Source: Morella rubra
Lineage: Eukaryota > Streptophyta > Magnoliopsida > Fagales > Myricaceae
Reading direction: 5' to 3'
NCBI GenBank assembly: GCA_003952965.2
Contig: CM025854.1
Coordinates: forward strand, 4,695,931-4,759,930
Length of the DNA: 64,000 nucleotides
This document shows positions 16,933 through 31,754 of this stretch, piece after piece (positions within the stretch are counted from its first letter, which is position 1; each line of letters begins with the position of its first letter). The notes beneath the pieces were generated by a model. The model worked only from the letters and a program-made list of their open reading frames with translations. It did not search any database and was not told where the DNA came from. The translations under genes and the position numbers were made by a program.

Positions 16933-19900
16933 TCATGATTTTCCAAAACCAGCAGTAACCTTCTTCGCTTTTTGGGCTTCTATTTTTTCAGGGCTCGCCA
17001 ATCCTGTATTAGCCTCATACTTCTTTTCTAAGGCCTGTCATCATTAAATGAATAAGTTAACATGATTCCCTTTCATTTGCAAAGATAGGACACTCCTACA
17101 ATTCATGACAATTCCTCAATACAATCATCAGACATAGTTAGGCAGACTTCAACTTTGAGTAAAAGAAAACTCTTCTACAATCCTTTCGTACACAACTAGT
17201 CACCCAAGAACCGGCTGATAATGCTCATGATGCTAGAGTTCCATATTTTCATCTTTAAAGCAAATGGTGTCTTTGTTGGGAAATTTGCAAACAGCAGTAT
17301 CCACTGCTCAGTGTTCATTCATCTCTATTGCTAGATATACTTCCCAGTGACACCAATAGTTCTAAGCATCATCATGGTACGCAATATTTCAGGGAAGCAG
17401 GCAAATTGTTCTGATGGGATCAGAAAACATCAGAACCTGAGGCATGATTACTCACCTGAAGCTCTGCACGAATACCATCAAGAACGTCATCAGTCATTCT
17501 ATCAAAGAACAGGACGCCCTACAAAGTCAAGACTTATCTTAAAGGAAAGTATTAAAGATGAACCAGAAAAATGAACGGCAAGAAGAACCAAACCCTCAAG
17601 TATTCATAGGCATTAAACCAAAGGCATATTCCAATGGAAAGGTCAGCCCAATTTGTGCCAGGTTTCGTCAGATTATAGGTATTTATCATAGCTACCATCA
17701 CCAAGATGTAAGAGCCCATTGTAATTTGCTTTGGATCTCGTTGTTCAGGGGCCATGTACAGAATTACAGGCACTGAAATTTGAGTTATGACAGGGAACTT
17801 CGAACAAGAGCAAAGTGGACTATAATGAGTATGCCAAAGAAGATCACCGCATCAACAAACTTGGCTTGCAACAGCTTGTATGGGTTAAATCAAGATAAAT
17901 GAGTCCCTCAAGGCAATAGACCAAGTTACCCAAGATTCACCGCATCCATGCATACATCTTTACATACTTTTTAAGGGCATTGTCTCTATATTGTTGGGAT
18001 AATGCTGGCTTGAATTTTTAGTACCTTAAGCTCAGAATCTGCTTTTAAAATCTGGAAAACTATCATATTCCCACTTCCTTGTTATTGAAGATGACAGATT
18101 CAAAGCCTAAAGGGAGTCGCATTTTTGTGGGCAAAAACAGGCGAAAACAACTTAACAAACACGAGAGGAAATATTGGTTCCATGCCATTCTCTATTTTTG
18201 TCGATATTACTTGAAGTGACAAAAATACTCTGTAGTTACACGCTTCATTTTTCTTTCCTATCTTTCTATGTTTCAAGTAGAAAAAAGATTGGAATATGAT
18301 TAATATGTTTCTCATCACATTCTACCTTCTTATAAATTCAATTTAAACATATGACTCAAATTCTTCTAAGTTCCGGGTTCGTTGCAAATGACAGATTATA
18401 TAACCACCTTATTCTGCATACCCTATCCACATTCCTTGTTCATTTAGTTTCGAGGACTTCTTCCTCGGGTTTTAACAAAATAGATAAAATATCTGTTCAT
18501 TTCTCAAGAGTCGAGTGCTCCTGCACCTTTCCTCTTTAGGGCTCTAGCTCCTAAAAATTTAAATTTAACCACCTGTCAAACAACAAAGGGCTAGAATGTC
18601 GGTCTATCACCAGAAATACTAAATTAAATTCAAAAGAAGAACGGACCTGCAAATGGTCAAATTCATGCTGGAAAACCCGTGCAGGAAGACCAGACAAGTT
18701 GACAGTAAACCTTGCCCCTTTAATGTCCCTTGCATCAATCTTTACAGATTCTGGTCTCTACATGCACAAACAACAGTGAAAGCTTTTACATTGGAAATAA
18801 TTTCCAACAAACGAAAGAGCCTCAGAAGCCCGAATACAGATTTAAATGCCAAGACTCAAATACGGCATAGATATAGGAGCCTCACCACATATTCCTTTTT
18901 TTATATGAGCTCACAACTAGATCATGTGTCAGTGATGACCACAGAAAATGACACAAACTTTAAGCAGTAATCAAAAGGAACAAGAACCATGTCACAAGAT
19001 CCAGCTTGATGTATAAATTTCACCAACTAAGCAGATCACGTAAGGAAAAAATCAGCTTTCATGAGTACCTCAACGTCAGCATAAATCCTTGGGAAGGACA
19101 GGCAACCTTCATTAAAGAGCACCACTTTCTTTGAGTATTTGTTTACTCTTGGATTTACAAGAACGATTTCCTCTCCTTCACCACGTTCGCCAACAGGGTT
19201 AAAAACCATGAGTTGAACATTAATTCCTACTTGGGGTGCTGAGAGCCCAATACCATCAGTTCTGCGGAAAAGGAAGTCAACAAGTATTGTTCACACTCCT
19301 GTAAATAGCAAGGGTTTTCCATAAGCATCTAACTCCAAAAAGCCTAATCATAGAAGCATCTGATTTGTAAGCAGAGAACCATCAGTAAAATAGATTTTAG
19401 ACAGCTTGCTCATAAGCAAAACTTATAAAGAATATATTTGGAAACAAACAAAAGCAAAGAAATCATTCTGGGACGACATATGGAGCTAGGCAAAACTATA
19501 AGGACCGCGCGGGGGGACCTCACTTCTGTTGAAATAGGAGTGTCCATGAAGCCAATGATCAGGCCAACAAACGGATTCATGAGAACGACAACTTGTCAGG
19601 AAAGTGCTTAAGAAGTAACGCAAGTAGACAAAGCAGACAGATCGGGGTAGAGATGAAGGTAAAATTCTAGTGTACGGTAAACCACTATTATAAGGCTCCA
19701 AAAAGAGCCACAGGTGAAATTTGATTAGAATATCCACACCCAAAGAGAATGGTAAGTTGAGATTCACAACAAAAATGAAGATCAATTGAGAGGTCAAGCA
19801 ATTTGCAATTCCTCACTCCTCTTAACAAGCTGTGTCGAACATTTCGGTTAGTAACTAGGTTAATGAAGAGAGGCAATACCAACTTTATGAAGACTACATA

Positions 19901-20570
19901 AACTTTTTTCATCTATTTGAATTTAATCAATACTCTCAAAACGAAGCTTAAGGCGTTGGATTTGGACACACAATGTCATGTTAACCACTCTCTTCCGTTA
20001 TTGTTAGTCCAATTTCCATCTGGCGATTAAACTAACTAAAATAACTCTAAAGGACAGTAAAAAAAAAAAAAACGTGAATAACCTACTTGTACATAATGTC
20101 GAACATTTCGTCGACGAGCTTCTTCAAATTATCATCGAACGTGTCCACTCGCTTGTTCTTCGCTCTCAGTATAGGGTCTGGATATTCTACTATTTTGAGT
20201 GGCGCTTCAAATCGAAGATCATCAGCTAAAAAAACACAAACCAAAGGAACATATTACCACAGAATATGAGGTCTGAGCTAAGTTCAATCTTTACATAGAT
20301 TCACACTGTAAACAGATGTTGAGAGAGGCGCAAGAGCGTGTGCTTACGAGAAGCTACGTCGTAGTCTTTGAATGAGGAGCCACGTTTGGCTTGCGTGTGG
20401 ACCGGTGCTAGCGGAGGTGAGGAGGACCGGTTCGCGGAAAAGGAGAGTCGATCGAATGGGGAGGAACGGGTGAGAAGGTGAAAGATAGCGGGAACCGTGG
20501 AGCGGCGACGGAGAGTAGGAACAGAAACGTGAGATAAGGAAATCTGGTGAAGCCAAGTTGCAGAAGCCAT
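16933..20570 (-). CDS. PDF1B: Peptide deformylase 1B, chloroplastic
   Basis: This enzyme removes the N-formyl group from nascent organelle-made proteins, a metal-dependent reaction needed for plastid protein maturation. Six exons on the minus strand (20570-20348, 20225-20087, 19261-19069, 18757-18647, 17518-17456, 17034-16933) total 831 nt, giving 276 residues plus stop, normal for the plant enzyme. The first about 75 residues are Ser/Arg-rich and typical of a plastid (possibly dual) transit peptide. The three metal/catalytic motifs are present: GIGLSAPQVG, EGCLSFP with the metal-binding cysteine, and HEFDHLQG containing HExxH. The C-terminus (KKVTAGFGKS) matches the plant 1B type. It converges with the polygalacturonase gene. 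Splice frames all close, and no defect is seen. Confidence 0.95.
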
Positions 20571-22259
20571 GTCTAGAAACAGCAGGGACTAAGCCCACTC
20601 GGGCGAGTGAAGTCTCAGATGCAGGTGCACAAATTTACAATGAAGGCATTGCCGAATAGAAAAACAAAACAAAACAAAACCAAAAGGATCAGAAAAAGCA
20701 AAATAAGAAGACAAATGTGCCGCTTAGAAGAAAAAAAAAAGAAGAAGACAAATGTGCCGCGTGGCTGCCAAATTTTCGAAGTCAAGAGAGGCCCGCTCGC
20801 GTGTTTATCATTCTATAAAAAAAAAATGTGTAATTGATACGGCTGCAAATTGCAATACTTAACGCCGACCTTTGTGCTGACCAGGCCTAAATGCACAATA
20901 ATGGTTTCAAGTATTTTTAAGATTTTTTTTTTATTGTTTTGTTTACATTAGCCTCCCAAAAGTCATATCATGGCTTCGACTCTGACTTCATGCGAAAATA
21001 TTGTCATCGGTTTTAGACACTTTTTTTTACGTGATGCGAAATACTTAGATATATTAAGTTTATTGGAGTTTGTAAACGATTAATAAAATTTTTTAAAGAT
21101 GTTTGATTATTAAATTTGTAAAAAATTGTAGATATAGATAATTTGATAATTTTTTAATAAAAATTAATTAGAGTATGGTAAAATAGTATGGAGATATAAT
21201 ATTTAATTGAATTTTTTTAAAAAAATATTATAGTTTGTGTAAAAAAGTTTTGGAGTTTGTGTTGAATTTTTTGATGTTAGGTTATAGATTTTTTTGCTTA
21301 TATTACCAATATTTTTTTTAATAAGAAAACAAATTACAACTGAACATCGAAAATAGATTATGTTCTGTTGCAACAAACATCTTTAAAAATTTTGAAAATT
21401 TGATAATGACATGAATATTTACGTAGGTTGGAATTTTTAAAAAATTATTGAAATTAATGAAAAAAAATATGTAGAGAGAATATTCGATATAATTTTTTTA
21501 ACAATTATTTGAAATTTGTATAAAAAAGTTGTTAGAGCATTATGTGCCAACTTAAAAGTTGTTGGCTTTTGTGCTGAATCTTCTGGGATTGTTTCATGGT
21601 TGAATGACAATCTATTTCGTTAACTTATTGTCTATCTCTTATATGCTTGCGAAGTATCGAGACACCAACACTATTAAGTATAGCTGATTATCTCTATTAA
21701 TCTGTATCGAGACAATGAACTTGAAGTTTGTTTGAACTACCATAGAGATTATGACTATATAATTATAACAATTATCAACGGTGGATCATGGATGGTTTTT
21801 CTTATGTGTTAATAAGTTGTAGAAATAACTTGAAGTTTTTTTGAAATAAGCCATGTCCCCATTTAGGTGATGTTTGTTTTTTTAATATTTTGGGACATGT
21901 AAATTTTCAGCAAAACAAGCTCACTCTAAAATTTTTAACTTTTACACATATATATTTTACCTTTCACAAATCCTAATAAATCTCAATAAATTAAAAATTT
22001 TCAAAATTTTCAAATACTTTTCGAAATTTTGACAAATAAACATCCCTTAAATTACATTGCGTTCATTACACTTTCTAAAAAGAAAAAAAAACGTTCATTA
22101 CACTTTCTAGAAGTATCGATTAGATTTTTTCCTAAAACTTTACCAATTGCCAACTTGTTGTTCATAGCATTACCACGACGTATCCGGACATTTCTCCTTC
22201 GCTTAATACTAAACTCGAATTTACGGCGGTAATTATTGGAGTCCGTTAAATAACGAAGA
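20571..22259. other. Intergenic region between divergent genes
   Basis: This shared upstream region lies between peptide deformylase (-) and the ARF gene (+). It is AT-rich with A-runs (AAAAC repeats near 20660) and includes one clear MITE at 21866-22046. No coding sequence is recognised. Confidence 0.5.
21866..22046. mobile_element. Tourist-like MITE upstream of the ARF gene
   Basis: The left end GGTGATGTTTG and the right end CAAATAAACATCCC are inverted, with internal TTTTGG/CGAAATTTTG words. The element is flanked by TTA at 21863-21865 and TTA at 22047-22049, the PIF/Harbinger-type 3-bp duplication. It is 181 bp and non-coding. It sits only about 250 bases before the likely ARF transcript start. 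Confidence 0.7.
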
Positions 22260-22269
22260 GAGAGAATCT

Positions 22270-24624
<2,355 letters not shown>

Positions 24625-27600
24625 ACAAAGCTCAAAAGCTTACATAAGCATGGATAAGATAGACAGACAATGGACCATAGCATAGAATCATAGAATGGGT
24701 AAAATGCCATGTTTCCGAAAATAGTTCAAATTGAACTTTGGAAATCATTCTGAAAGTAGGTGCTCATCATCACTTAATTTTAGGTTGCGTATTTGCTACA
24801 CCTGCACGATTCCTTTCGTCATACTTAGTTCGAACTCTCCTTCTTTTCCTTTTCAGGCATGAAGCGTTAAAGAATTTTGGTCTCTGGCTGTCTGGGAGAG
24901 CACACTTTCCCCTTTCTCCGTGGGCCGTGGATGTTATGATAGCAGAATATTTGCGTAGACCTTTTATATATATCGGTTTGTGTGGTTGCTACTTTAGCTA
25001 AATCCTTTTAGCTGTAAACTAAACTTTTGTGTTGTTGCAATCTCTTTTGGTTATGGCCACACTTAGTAGCTATTTTTGTCTGCCTTATAGTTGACTGGTG
25101 TAGATTTTATTTGGTGGAAGAATGGAGGTATTATCAGCAGTGTCATTGTCATGGCCATATCGTAGTAATCCGTAGTGTGAAATATGTTGAGTCGGGGGGG
25201 ATGACTTGGGCGCACATGAAAAAACGCATTGTAAAATAAGTTCAAAACGGATACATCACTTCAAGAAATACAATTATGGGCCCGAACACTTGAAAATCAT
25301 GGAGGCTGTCACGCTGGGCTATTTCTCGGCGGGCTGGATGAGTAGCCGTTGAAGATTTGTTCCGTCATCGTGGCCATCTACGAAAAGCAATTCAAAAACT
25401 TTCTTTGAACATGCATGGGATTCAGATTTATGAGCAAAAAGTAAATACAATTCGAATAACTTCGTCTAGTGAAGCGCGTCAACGGATATGGAACAAAATA
25501 ATTTTATGAGAAATGGACGAGCAAGTTTGCGAAATTGCGTTTCAAATAAAAAATGATAGCTTATTCAGACAATCTCTGCAGAAAGCGAGGTCAATAGGAT
25601 TTTTCCTAAAGGACGAAACATATGGATGATACCATATCGTACTGAATAAATATACGACATTACGCATACTTTCAATTGGCATATAAGCATCGTTTCTACC
25701 TCTTTTTATTAAAATATCTTCATGTACAGCGGAGTAAAACTGTAGTAACAATAAATACTTCGGACTACAACATTTACATTAATTTTTGGGCTGTGAGCAA
25801 GCGCGGGGTAGTTGGGTTTGAATTAATTAATGTGTAAAGATTGCTCATTAATTCATAATTTGGGGTTGTCTGGGGACTCTCTCATAACTGATCTTATCTC
25901 TGGATCCCTTGTTAACCACGAAATGTGTATGTGGTTGGGGCTGAGTCTTTTCTGGCAAAATATGTTAAAAGCCCTATTGGATCTGAATTGAGGCTTTAAT
26001 TGGCTCATGTGTTCACATGTCATTGCTTGATACCTGAATTGTGCGTGCTTGGATATCGCTGTTTTAAGCACTAATTCCTTCCAAATTTTCTCCCCCTTCA
26101 GAAAGAAAACAAAGACGTTTCTCAGAAAGGCAAGAGCTAGTAGCTCTATGGAATTGGACCTGATGGCTACTATGTGTATGAAGAATGATCAACACGCACC
26201 GCCCGCCCTGTGAGTAGTGGCCGGTTGAAATTCGCAAAAGCGGCACTCAACTCAATGAGAGCCACGAGGTGTTTTCTAATTCTAGTATAGCTCTCATCTA
26301 ACTTTTGCATATAGTGTGTGTAGTTATGGGTGAAGAAATTAAGTAAAGTGTCTTGAGAAGAAAACAAGGAGGTACTGTCTACGTTATGAGTTGCCATGAC
26401 TTGTCTGCAGGACCTTGCTAATGAGTCTTTAATGAACAAGATTGATAAGCCAGTTCCGACCGAACCAATTATCGGGATCCAATAACGGAAATTCGTCCTT
26501 TCTTGTCTTTCTTTTGTGTGGATCAGAACCATTTAGACCTAACCTAATCCGTACTGATCTTTCATAAAATGATCTTCATGACTACTATGAGTTAATTATG
26601 CTGCTTAACTTGTGGACCTCATTTTTCAAGATTTAGAAACTTCAGAAAAAGAAGAATATGAACTCCAATTAATAGGAAAGAATCATATAAACTTAAACTC
26701 TTCATAATTGTGCCAGCAAAATTAATCCCTATAAATTGGGACTCCGCCTTTGGATGGGATTACCTGCAATTAATGATCCGCTGGAAAACTCATTGATGAT
26801 TTTAAGTCGCCCTCATGGTACGTGAGCATATATGCAGCTTCTTGGTCATTCTCTTGATCTAGTCAAACTATTCGGGCTCAGATCATTAAACGATCCTCGA
26901 CTTTTTAATTAGGATTGATGAACATCCCTTTCTTTCCTTTGGTGATGAAACATCATCTTCTGACGTATCGTGAAAAAAGGAAACAAATGAAGGGTAGATC
27001 GAGAGCAGCCTAACCATCTTATTGTATCCACTTCGTTTTAAGAACAGAACAATGGATTGCTAGCAATATTTTGGCTTTGAGTTCCAGGGATTCTGTCCAA
27101 AGGAACTTGATCTGCAGCGCGATAATGGTCACTACTTTTGAATCACTTCGTCGTGTGAAGGATGCCTACAGATCATAACAAAATAGAAATTTAAATCCAC
27201 TCGAGATTTTCTGCAGTGCAGTTGAATCATGAATGTGCAGTAGCGCAGATCTTTTTCTGAGTTGCCTCATGAGGCGCCTGTGTGAAACTTAATTCTACAA
27301 CGAGGTTAAAAAGGGATGTAGCCAATCAGCGGCTCAACAAAGCAGATTTATGGACCAAAAATTTGAATGGTCTAACTATTGTTTTGTAATAGGCGGCATA
27401 AGCACGTCAGGAATTATTCCCTCCACAAACAAATCACATGGCATGAATGAATTGTCTTCTATTAGTCATTCAGGCGTTGCACAATAAACAAGCGGCGCCT
27501 AACAGGATCCAGATCAGGCAGCTGTCGGCTCGCAGCTCGTCGTAGAAATTCATTGGACGAGAAATGCATGTGTTCCATTAGTCTTGTTACCTAGTTGGTC

Positions 27601-28350
27601 CCTCTCTTCTGTGTGCTGCCTAGATATAGATCGTCGCAGGCCCTTCTTGCTCTCATGAGTCTGTGTGCATGGAGAATCACATTTCTTCAGGATAAGCGAA
27701 AACTATAAATGGATAACAATATTGTGGGGTACGTGAAGCTTTTATGCCAGACAAAAGGAAGGAAAAAAATTGCATGAAGCAAGCAGATTCTCTTTGGAAA
27801 TTGGAAAGATATATTTTACGACAATTTACTGACAAGGCGCGAAACAGCCCTGAATAATTAGTTGATCAATTTACTGATGGCATTACAACTAATTAAACAT
27901 CGATATTGGAAGAATCTGATGTGACAGAACCTAGAGAACAATCTGATAATCGTACTCATTGCACCCCCAATAAATGAATTATGTTCGTTTCCTCCTTTAC
28001 TAATTGCTAGCTAGCTTTCTTTTTCACGAGGAATCCTTTCCACAATACTAGTGAACCCTACATCTTTCCATGCACGTGGTTTTGTCAGTTCATTTTCTTG
28101 TAATTTTTCCGTAGGTTTACCTATTTTTATGGTAGTGCAGAGATAATTAAGCACACGAATTATATATAGAGTTGCCAGCTTATAATTATAATGTGTCCGT
28201 ACTGCATGCAAGCATCTGCTAGTTAATTTGACAAACACGCATACTTGTCTATGTCACTCAATCAATATTACGCTAAGGCCGGCTCGGCTATGATACTGAT
28301 TAATGGCTCATGAATTACAAAGAGAATTACTAATTGTCTGGTAACTTCGT
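24625..28350. other. Intergenic region, no gene recognised
   Basis: The first few hundred bases are probably the ARF 3' untranslated region. Beyond that no exon chain, RNA gene or mobile-element end could be supported. A 120-codon open frame on the minus strand (26532-26170) shows no recognisable domain. The last several hundred bases should carry the MYB promoter. Confidence 0.5.
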
Positions 28351-28351
28351 C

Positions 28352-28358
28352 TATAAAA
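28352..28358 (+). promoter_or_regulatory. Candidate TATA box of the MYB gene
   Basis: TATAAAA lies 99 bases before the MYB start codon, followed by a CT-repeat leader (about 28407-28428). Spacing fits a plant core promoter with a short 5' untranslated region. Inferred from word and position only. Confidence 0.5.
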
Positions 28359-28450
28359 ACCCAGCGAAACCTATTATTATCTCATTTGTCTGCCTCACCA
28401 AAGCTTCTCTCTCTCTCTCTCTCTCTCTGTGATTCTCTTTCTCGAGAGGA

Positions 28451-30787
28451 ATGGATAAGAAACCATGCAACTCGTCACAAGATCCTGAAGTGAGAAAAGG
28501 GCCATGGACCATGGAAGAAGACATGATTCTTATCAATTATATTGCAAATCACGGTGAAGGCGTATGGAACACCCTATCCAAATCTGCCGGTACACCGCTT
28601 CACAATGATCAGTTTCTTTGAAAACCTTTTTCTCTTTTTATAGCAGTAACCTTAGTGATCGTATGGAGTATGATAATTCGTTTTCTCGACGATCTTTCTA
28701 GGTCTCAAACGTACCGGAAAGAGCTGCCGGCTTCGATGGCTAAACTATCTGCGACCTGACGTTCGGAGAGGTAATATTACACCTGAGGAAGAGCTTTTGA
28801 TTGTGGAACTGCACGCCAAGTGGGGAAACAGGTGCGCCCATGCTGAATAATATTCACATGTATGAAAATATTCTCCAGTAATAATCAGTTCTATCTTAGA
28901 ACTAACAACCCGCCATCAACGTTTTTCTTCTTTTTCGGACTACAGATCGAGAACTAATTTGTTTTTCCCTGTAGTAGTTCGTCTCCAAAATAGTACAGGA
29001 GATGGCTTTTGAGAACTTGAAAGCCCTTTCCAAGATCTATGTTCCTGAATATAATGGTTTTCAATCTCGCTAGCTATTAACCACTCTTAAGATTTCATCC
29101 ATACATGGAAGGAAGGATTTTGCTTCAATGGTGCAAGCCTTTTCCTTTCAGCACTTTTTTCTGTCATACATGACTGGCGGATATATATCGACCAGTAAGC
29201 CTTCCTGATTCCTGGCCTCCCGTTAATACATAGAACATATCCTTAGATTTTTCAAAGGCTGATTGCATCACGAGGCATCTAGGACCAAATTTTTTTTCTC
29301 CCCCGCATTTTCAGAGTCCTTTTATCAAGTTGATCTGCAATATTAATTTATGATCCTCGACATCTGACACGACATGTTTTGGAAATATGAAAATGATTTG
29401 GAAAAGAGCCGAAAATCATGCGGTACTACTTGAAGATCCTGAATATATATTACTAACTATGTGCAAGAGGCTGATCGATCCCCCACTCCATGTTACCGTC
29501 TGGATTCGTAATCATCCCTAAATTAAATTTACGATTACTTATCGTATAAAATTCCTGCAAAATATAGGTTTAATTCTTTATCAAATCTCGGGGACCTTTT
29601 TCATTTGTTTGCTTCCTGAGATTCCAAATTCCTTGTTATATGATCTGAGTAATTGGGACAGGTTGAAAACGCGGGCAATATAATTTGTTTCCATTTTAAC
29701 CTGAACCCTTATCAATTAGTCACATTTAACCGTCCCTTTCAGAAGAAAAAGTCGTTCTTTGAGGTGGACCTGAAGCATTATACAGTTTTGGCTCTTCGTG
29801 AGATATGGCGTGGCTGGCCCCCACCAGTAATCGAATGCACATTCCCGAAAGGATGGCTTCGACGCTCTCGTTTTTTTTGTAGGGATGTGGGCAAAGAGTA
29901 TAAAGAACTTGCACATTTTCTTACCACATGCATGCTTATGATGATCATGAGTATAGCGCGGTGGCTAGGACAATGTAATAGTACTACTAGTCTGAACCTT
30001 CTTAGATATGCAGCCAGCCCCATATATAATTAGGTCCTCCCAAGTATTAAATATTACGGTATTGGGACTTCTTTATGGTTGACCAATTTACTACTATGGT
30101 TAACCAAATTTTCCTTATATATATATATCCCAATCGGACATTTGATTATCAAAAAGGTTTTCATCCCAATGATCCGTCTTTCGTACGTCAAAACTAACGA
30201 GCCTTGACCATAAGCCAACCACATGATGGTTCTATAAGATCCAGCAGAGAGCAATTTAGAAAACCCGTGAGGATGGATATATATTATATACCTGGTTAAG
30301 AAACCTACCGGCCTCTTACGTACACCGTCCCGCGGCCTCCTTACTCCTTGGTGTCTGTGTGGATAGAGGTAGCTCATTAGCCTAACCAAACATGAACAGT
30401 TTCCTGACCAAATCCGAGAACTGAAAAGGAAAAAGATCAAAACGAGAATTAAGAAAAAGAAAAGAAAGGGGAAGAAGAAGAGAAAGGACCTAGATTGTAT
30501 CCGACGAAAAGAGGAACTTGATTCATGATTGGTGAACCCTAGCTACAAAGCTAGGGATGATCAGTTCCATCCGTAGACTTTGAAAATCAAGCGTCAATTA
30601 GTTGTCCTCGTGATGTTATAAAGTCCGACATGGAGGACTTTGATTTCGAACCATGGAACATGGAGTACTGAAAGATATCACTATAATGACCAATATTTTC
30701 CATGCCAACCCCCTCTAGCTAGGTTGCATTCTAGCTGCATTTTTATCTGTGACGCACTATCTTACTCTCTCTCTTCTCTCTCTCTTC

Positions 30788-30820
<33 letters not shown>

Positions 30821-31420
30821 TATATATCGTTCAAATGGGATGGATATATAGACGTGGGCACATGTATAGGAACTTAATTCGAGCATAGATCAACTTCAAA
30901 ATTTTCAACTGCGCGCATGTACTCTGGTTAAATAAGCTATCGATCAACTTTCTAATGTCATGAGTTCAGTCTTGTCCAAGAGTTCATATTATGATATAAG
31001 ATCTCAATGAATCCTATTAAGTTTTAAGATCGAGCATTAGATGATTATTTATTAGTTCCATTTCTTTTACGGATGACTTTCTAATTAAGCAGGTGGTCAA
31101 AAATTGCAAAGCATTTGCCTGGAAGAACTGACAACGAAATAAAGAATTACTGGAGGACTAGAATCCAAAAGCACATAAAGCAAGCGGAGAATTTCCATGG
31201 CCAGTCTTCTGAGGTCAATTATGACCGAGCAAGCTCAAGCCAGGCAAGCTCGAGCCAAGCCTCCGGCATGGTTGATCCGATGGAAACCTACTCTAGATCT
31301 CCACCATTATATCCTAGAAATATGGAGCCTATTGCAGCCCCTCCACCCGCTCCTGAATCGAGTGACAACTATTGGAGCATGGAGGACATATGGTCTATGC
31401 ATCTATTTAGTGGGGATTAA
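28451..31420 (+). CDS. R2R3-MYB transcription factor, subgroup 19 (MYB21/24/57-like)
   Basis: This is a nuclear DNA-binding regulator. Exons 28451-28589, 28702-28831 and 31093-31420 sum to 597 nt, giving 198 residues. The two MYB repeats are intact: R2 starts [20 protein letters not shown], and R3 includes [20 protein letters not shown] and ends [17 protein letters not shown]. The introns fall at the conserved R2R3 positions (after the first part of R2, and after KWGNR). The C-terminal motif [17 protein letters not shown] matches the activation motif of the MYB21/MYB24/MYB57 clade. In Arabidopsis that clade drives jasmonate-dependent stamen filament elongation and flower maturation. Intron 2 is unusually long at 2261 bases. 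The family call is sequence-based; the flower role is inferred from the clade. Confidence 0.93.
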
Positions 31421-31619
31421 GCATAAAGAAAAAATACATAATGGTCCAAATTCTTATGATGGGTACGTACGATATAGGTGTGTCTTTGGTTTAAACTTCA
31501 ATATTTTTTCTGCTCTTAATGTATAATTAAAGAAGAATCGTTTTTGTAACAGGATCCTAAACTTCTCACCTTCTTGTTAAGGAAAAGGAGAGCGATTGGC
31601 CTTACAATGATCTCTTCCA

Positions 31620-31754
31620 CATAGATGTGATGTCGATAGATGTGATGTCGATAGATGTGATGTCGATAGAGAGTGCTTTTTTTTTTTTTGCTAAGAACGA
31701 TAGAGAGTACTTGATTTTCATATCTTGGGTTGATGTCGATAGATGTGATGTCGC
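31620..31754. repeat. 15-bp minisatellite
   Basis: The unit ATAGATGTGATGTCG is repeated three times head to tail. After a GATAGAGAGT-containing stretch with a T-run, another unit appears in GATGTCGATAGATGTGATGTCG. The GATAGAGAGT word is itself duplicated either side of the T-run. It lies 200 bases downstream of the MYB stop codon, possibly in the 3' region of that gene. Confidence 0.75.

Noticed and set aside
26170-26532. 120-codon open frame on the minus strand downstream of the ARF gene
   Set aside because: No recognisable domain, no clear splice partners or promoter signals; could be chance in a long AT-rich spacer.
29653-30033. 126-codon open frame inside MYB intron 2
   Set aside because: Does not resemble any known protein or transposon domain and lies within an intron defined by a closed MYB frame.
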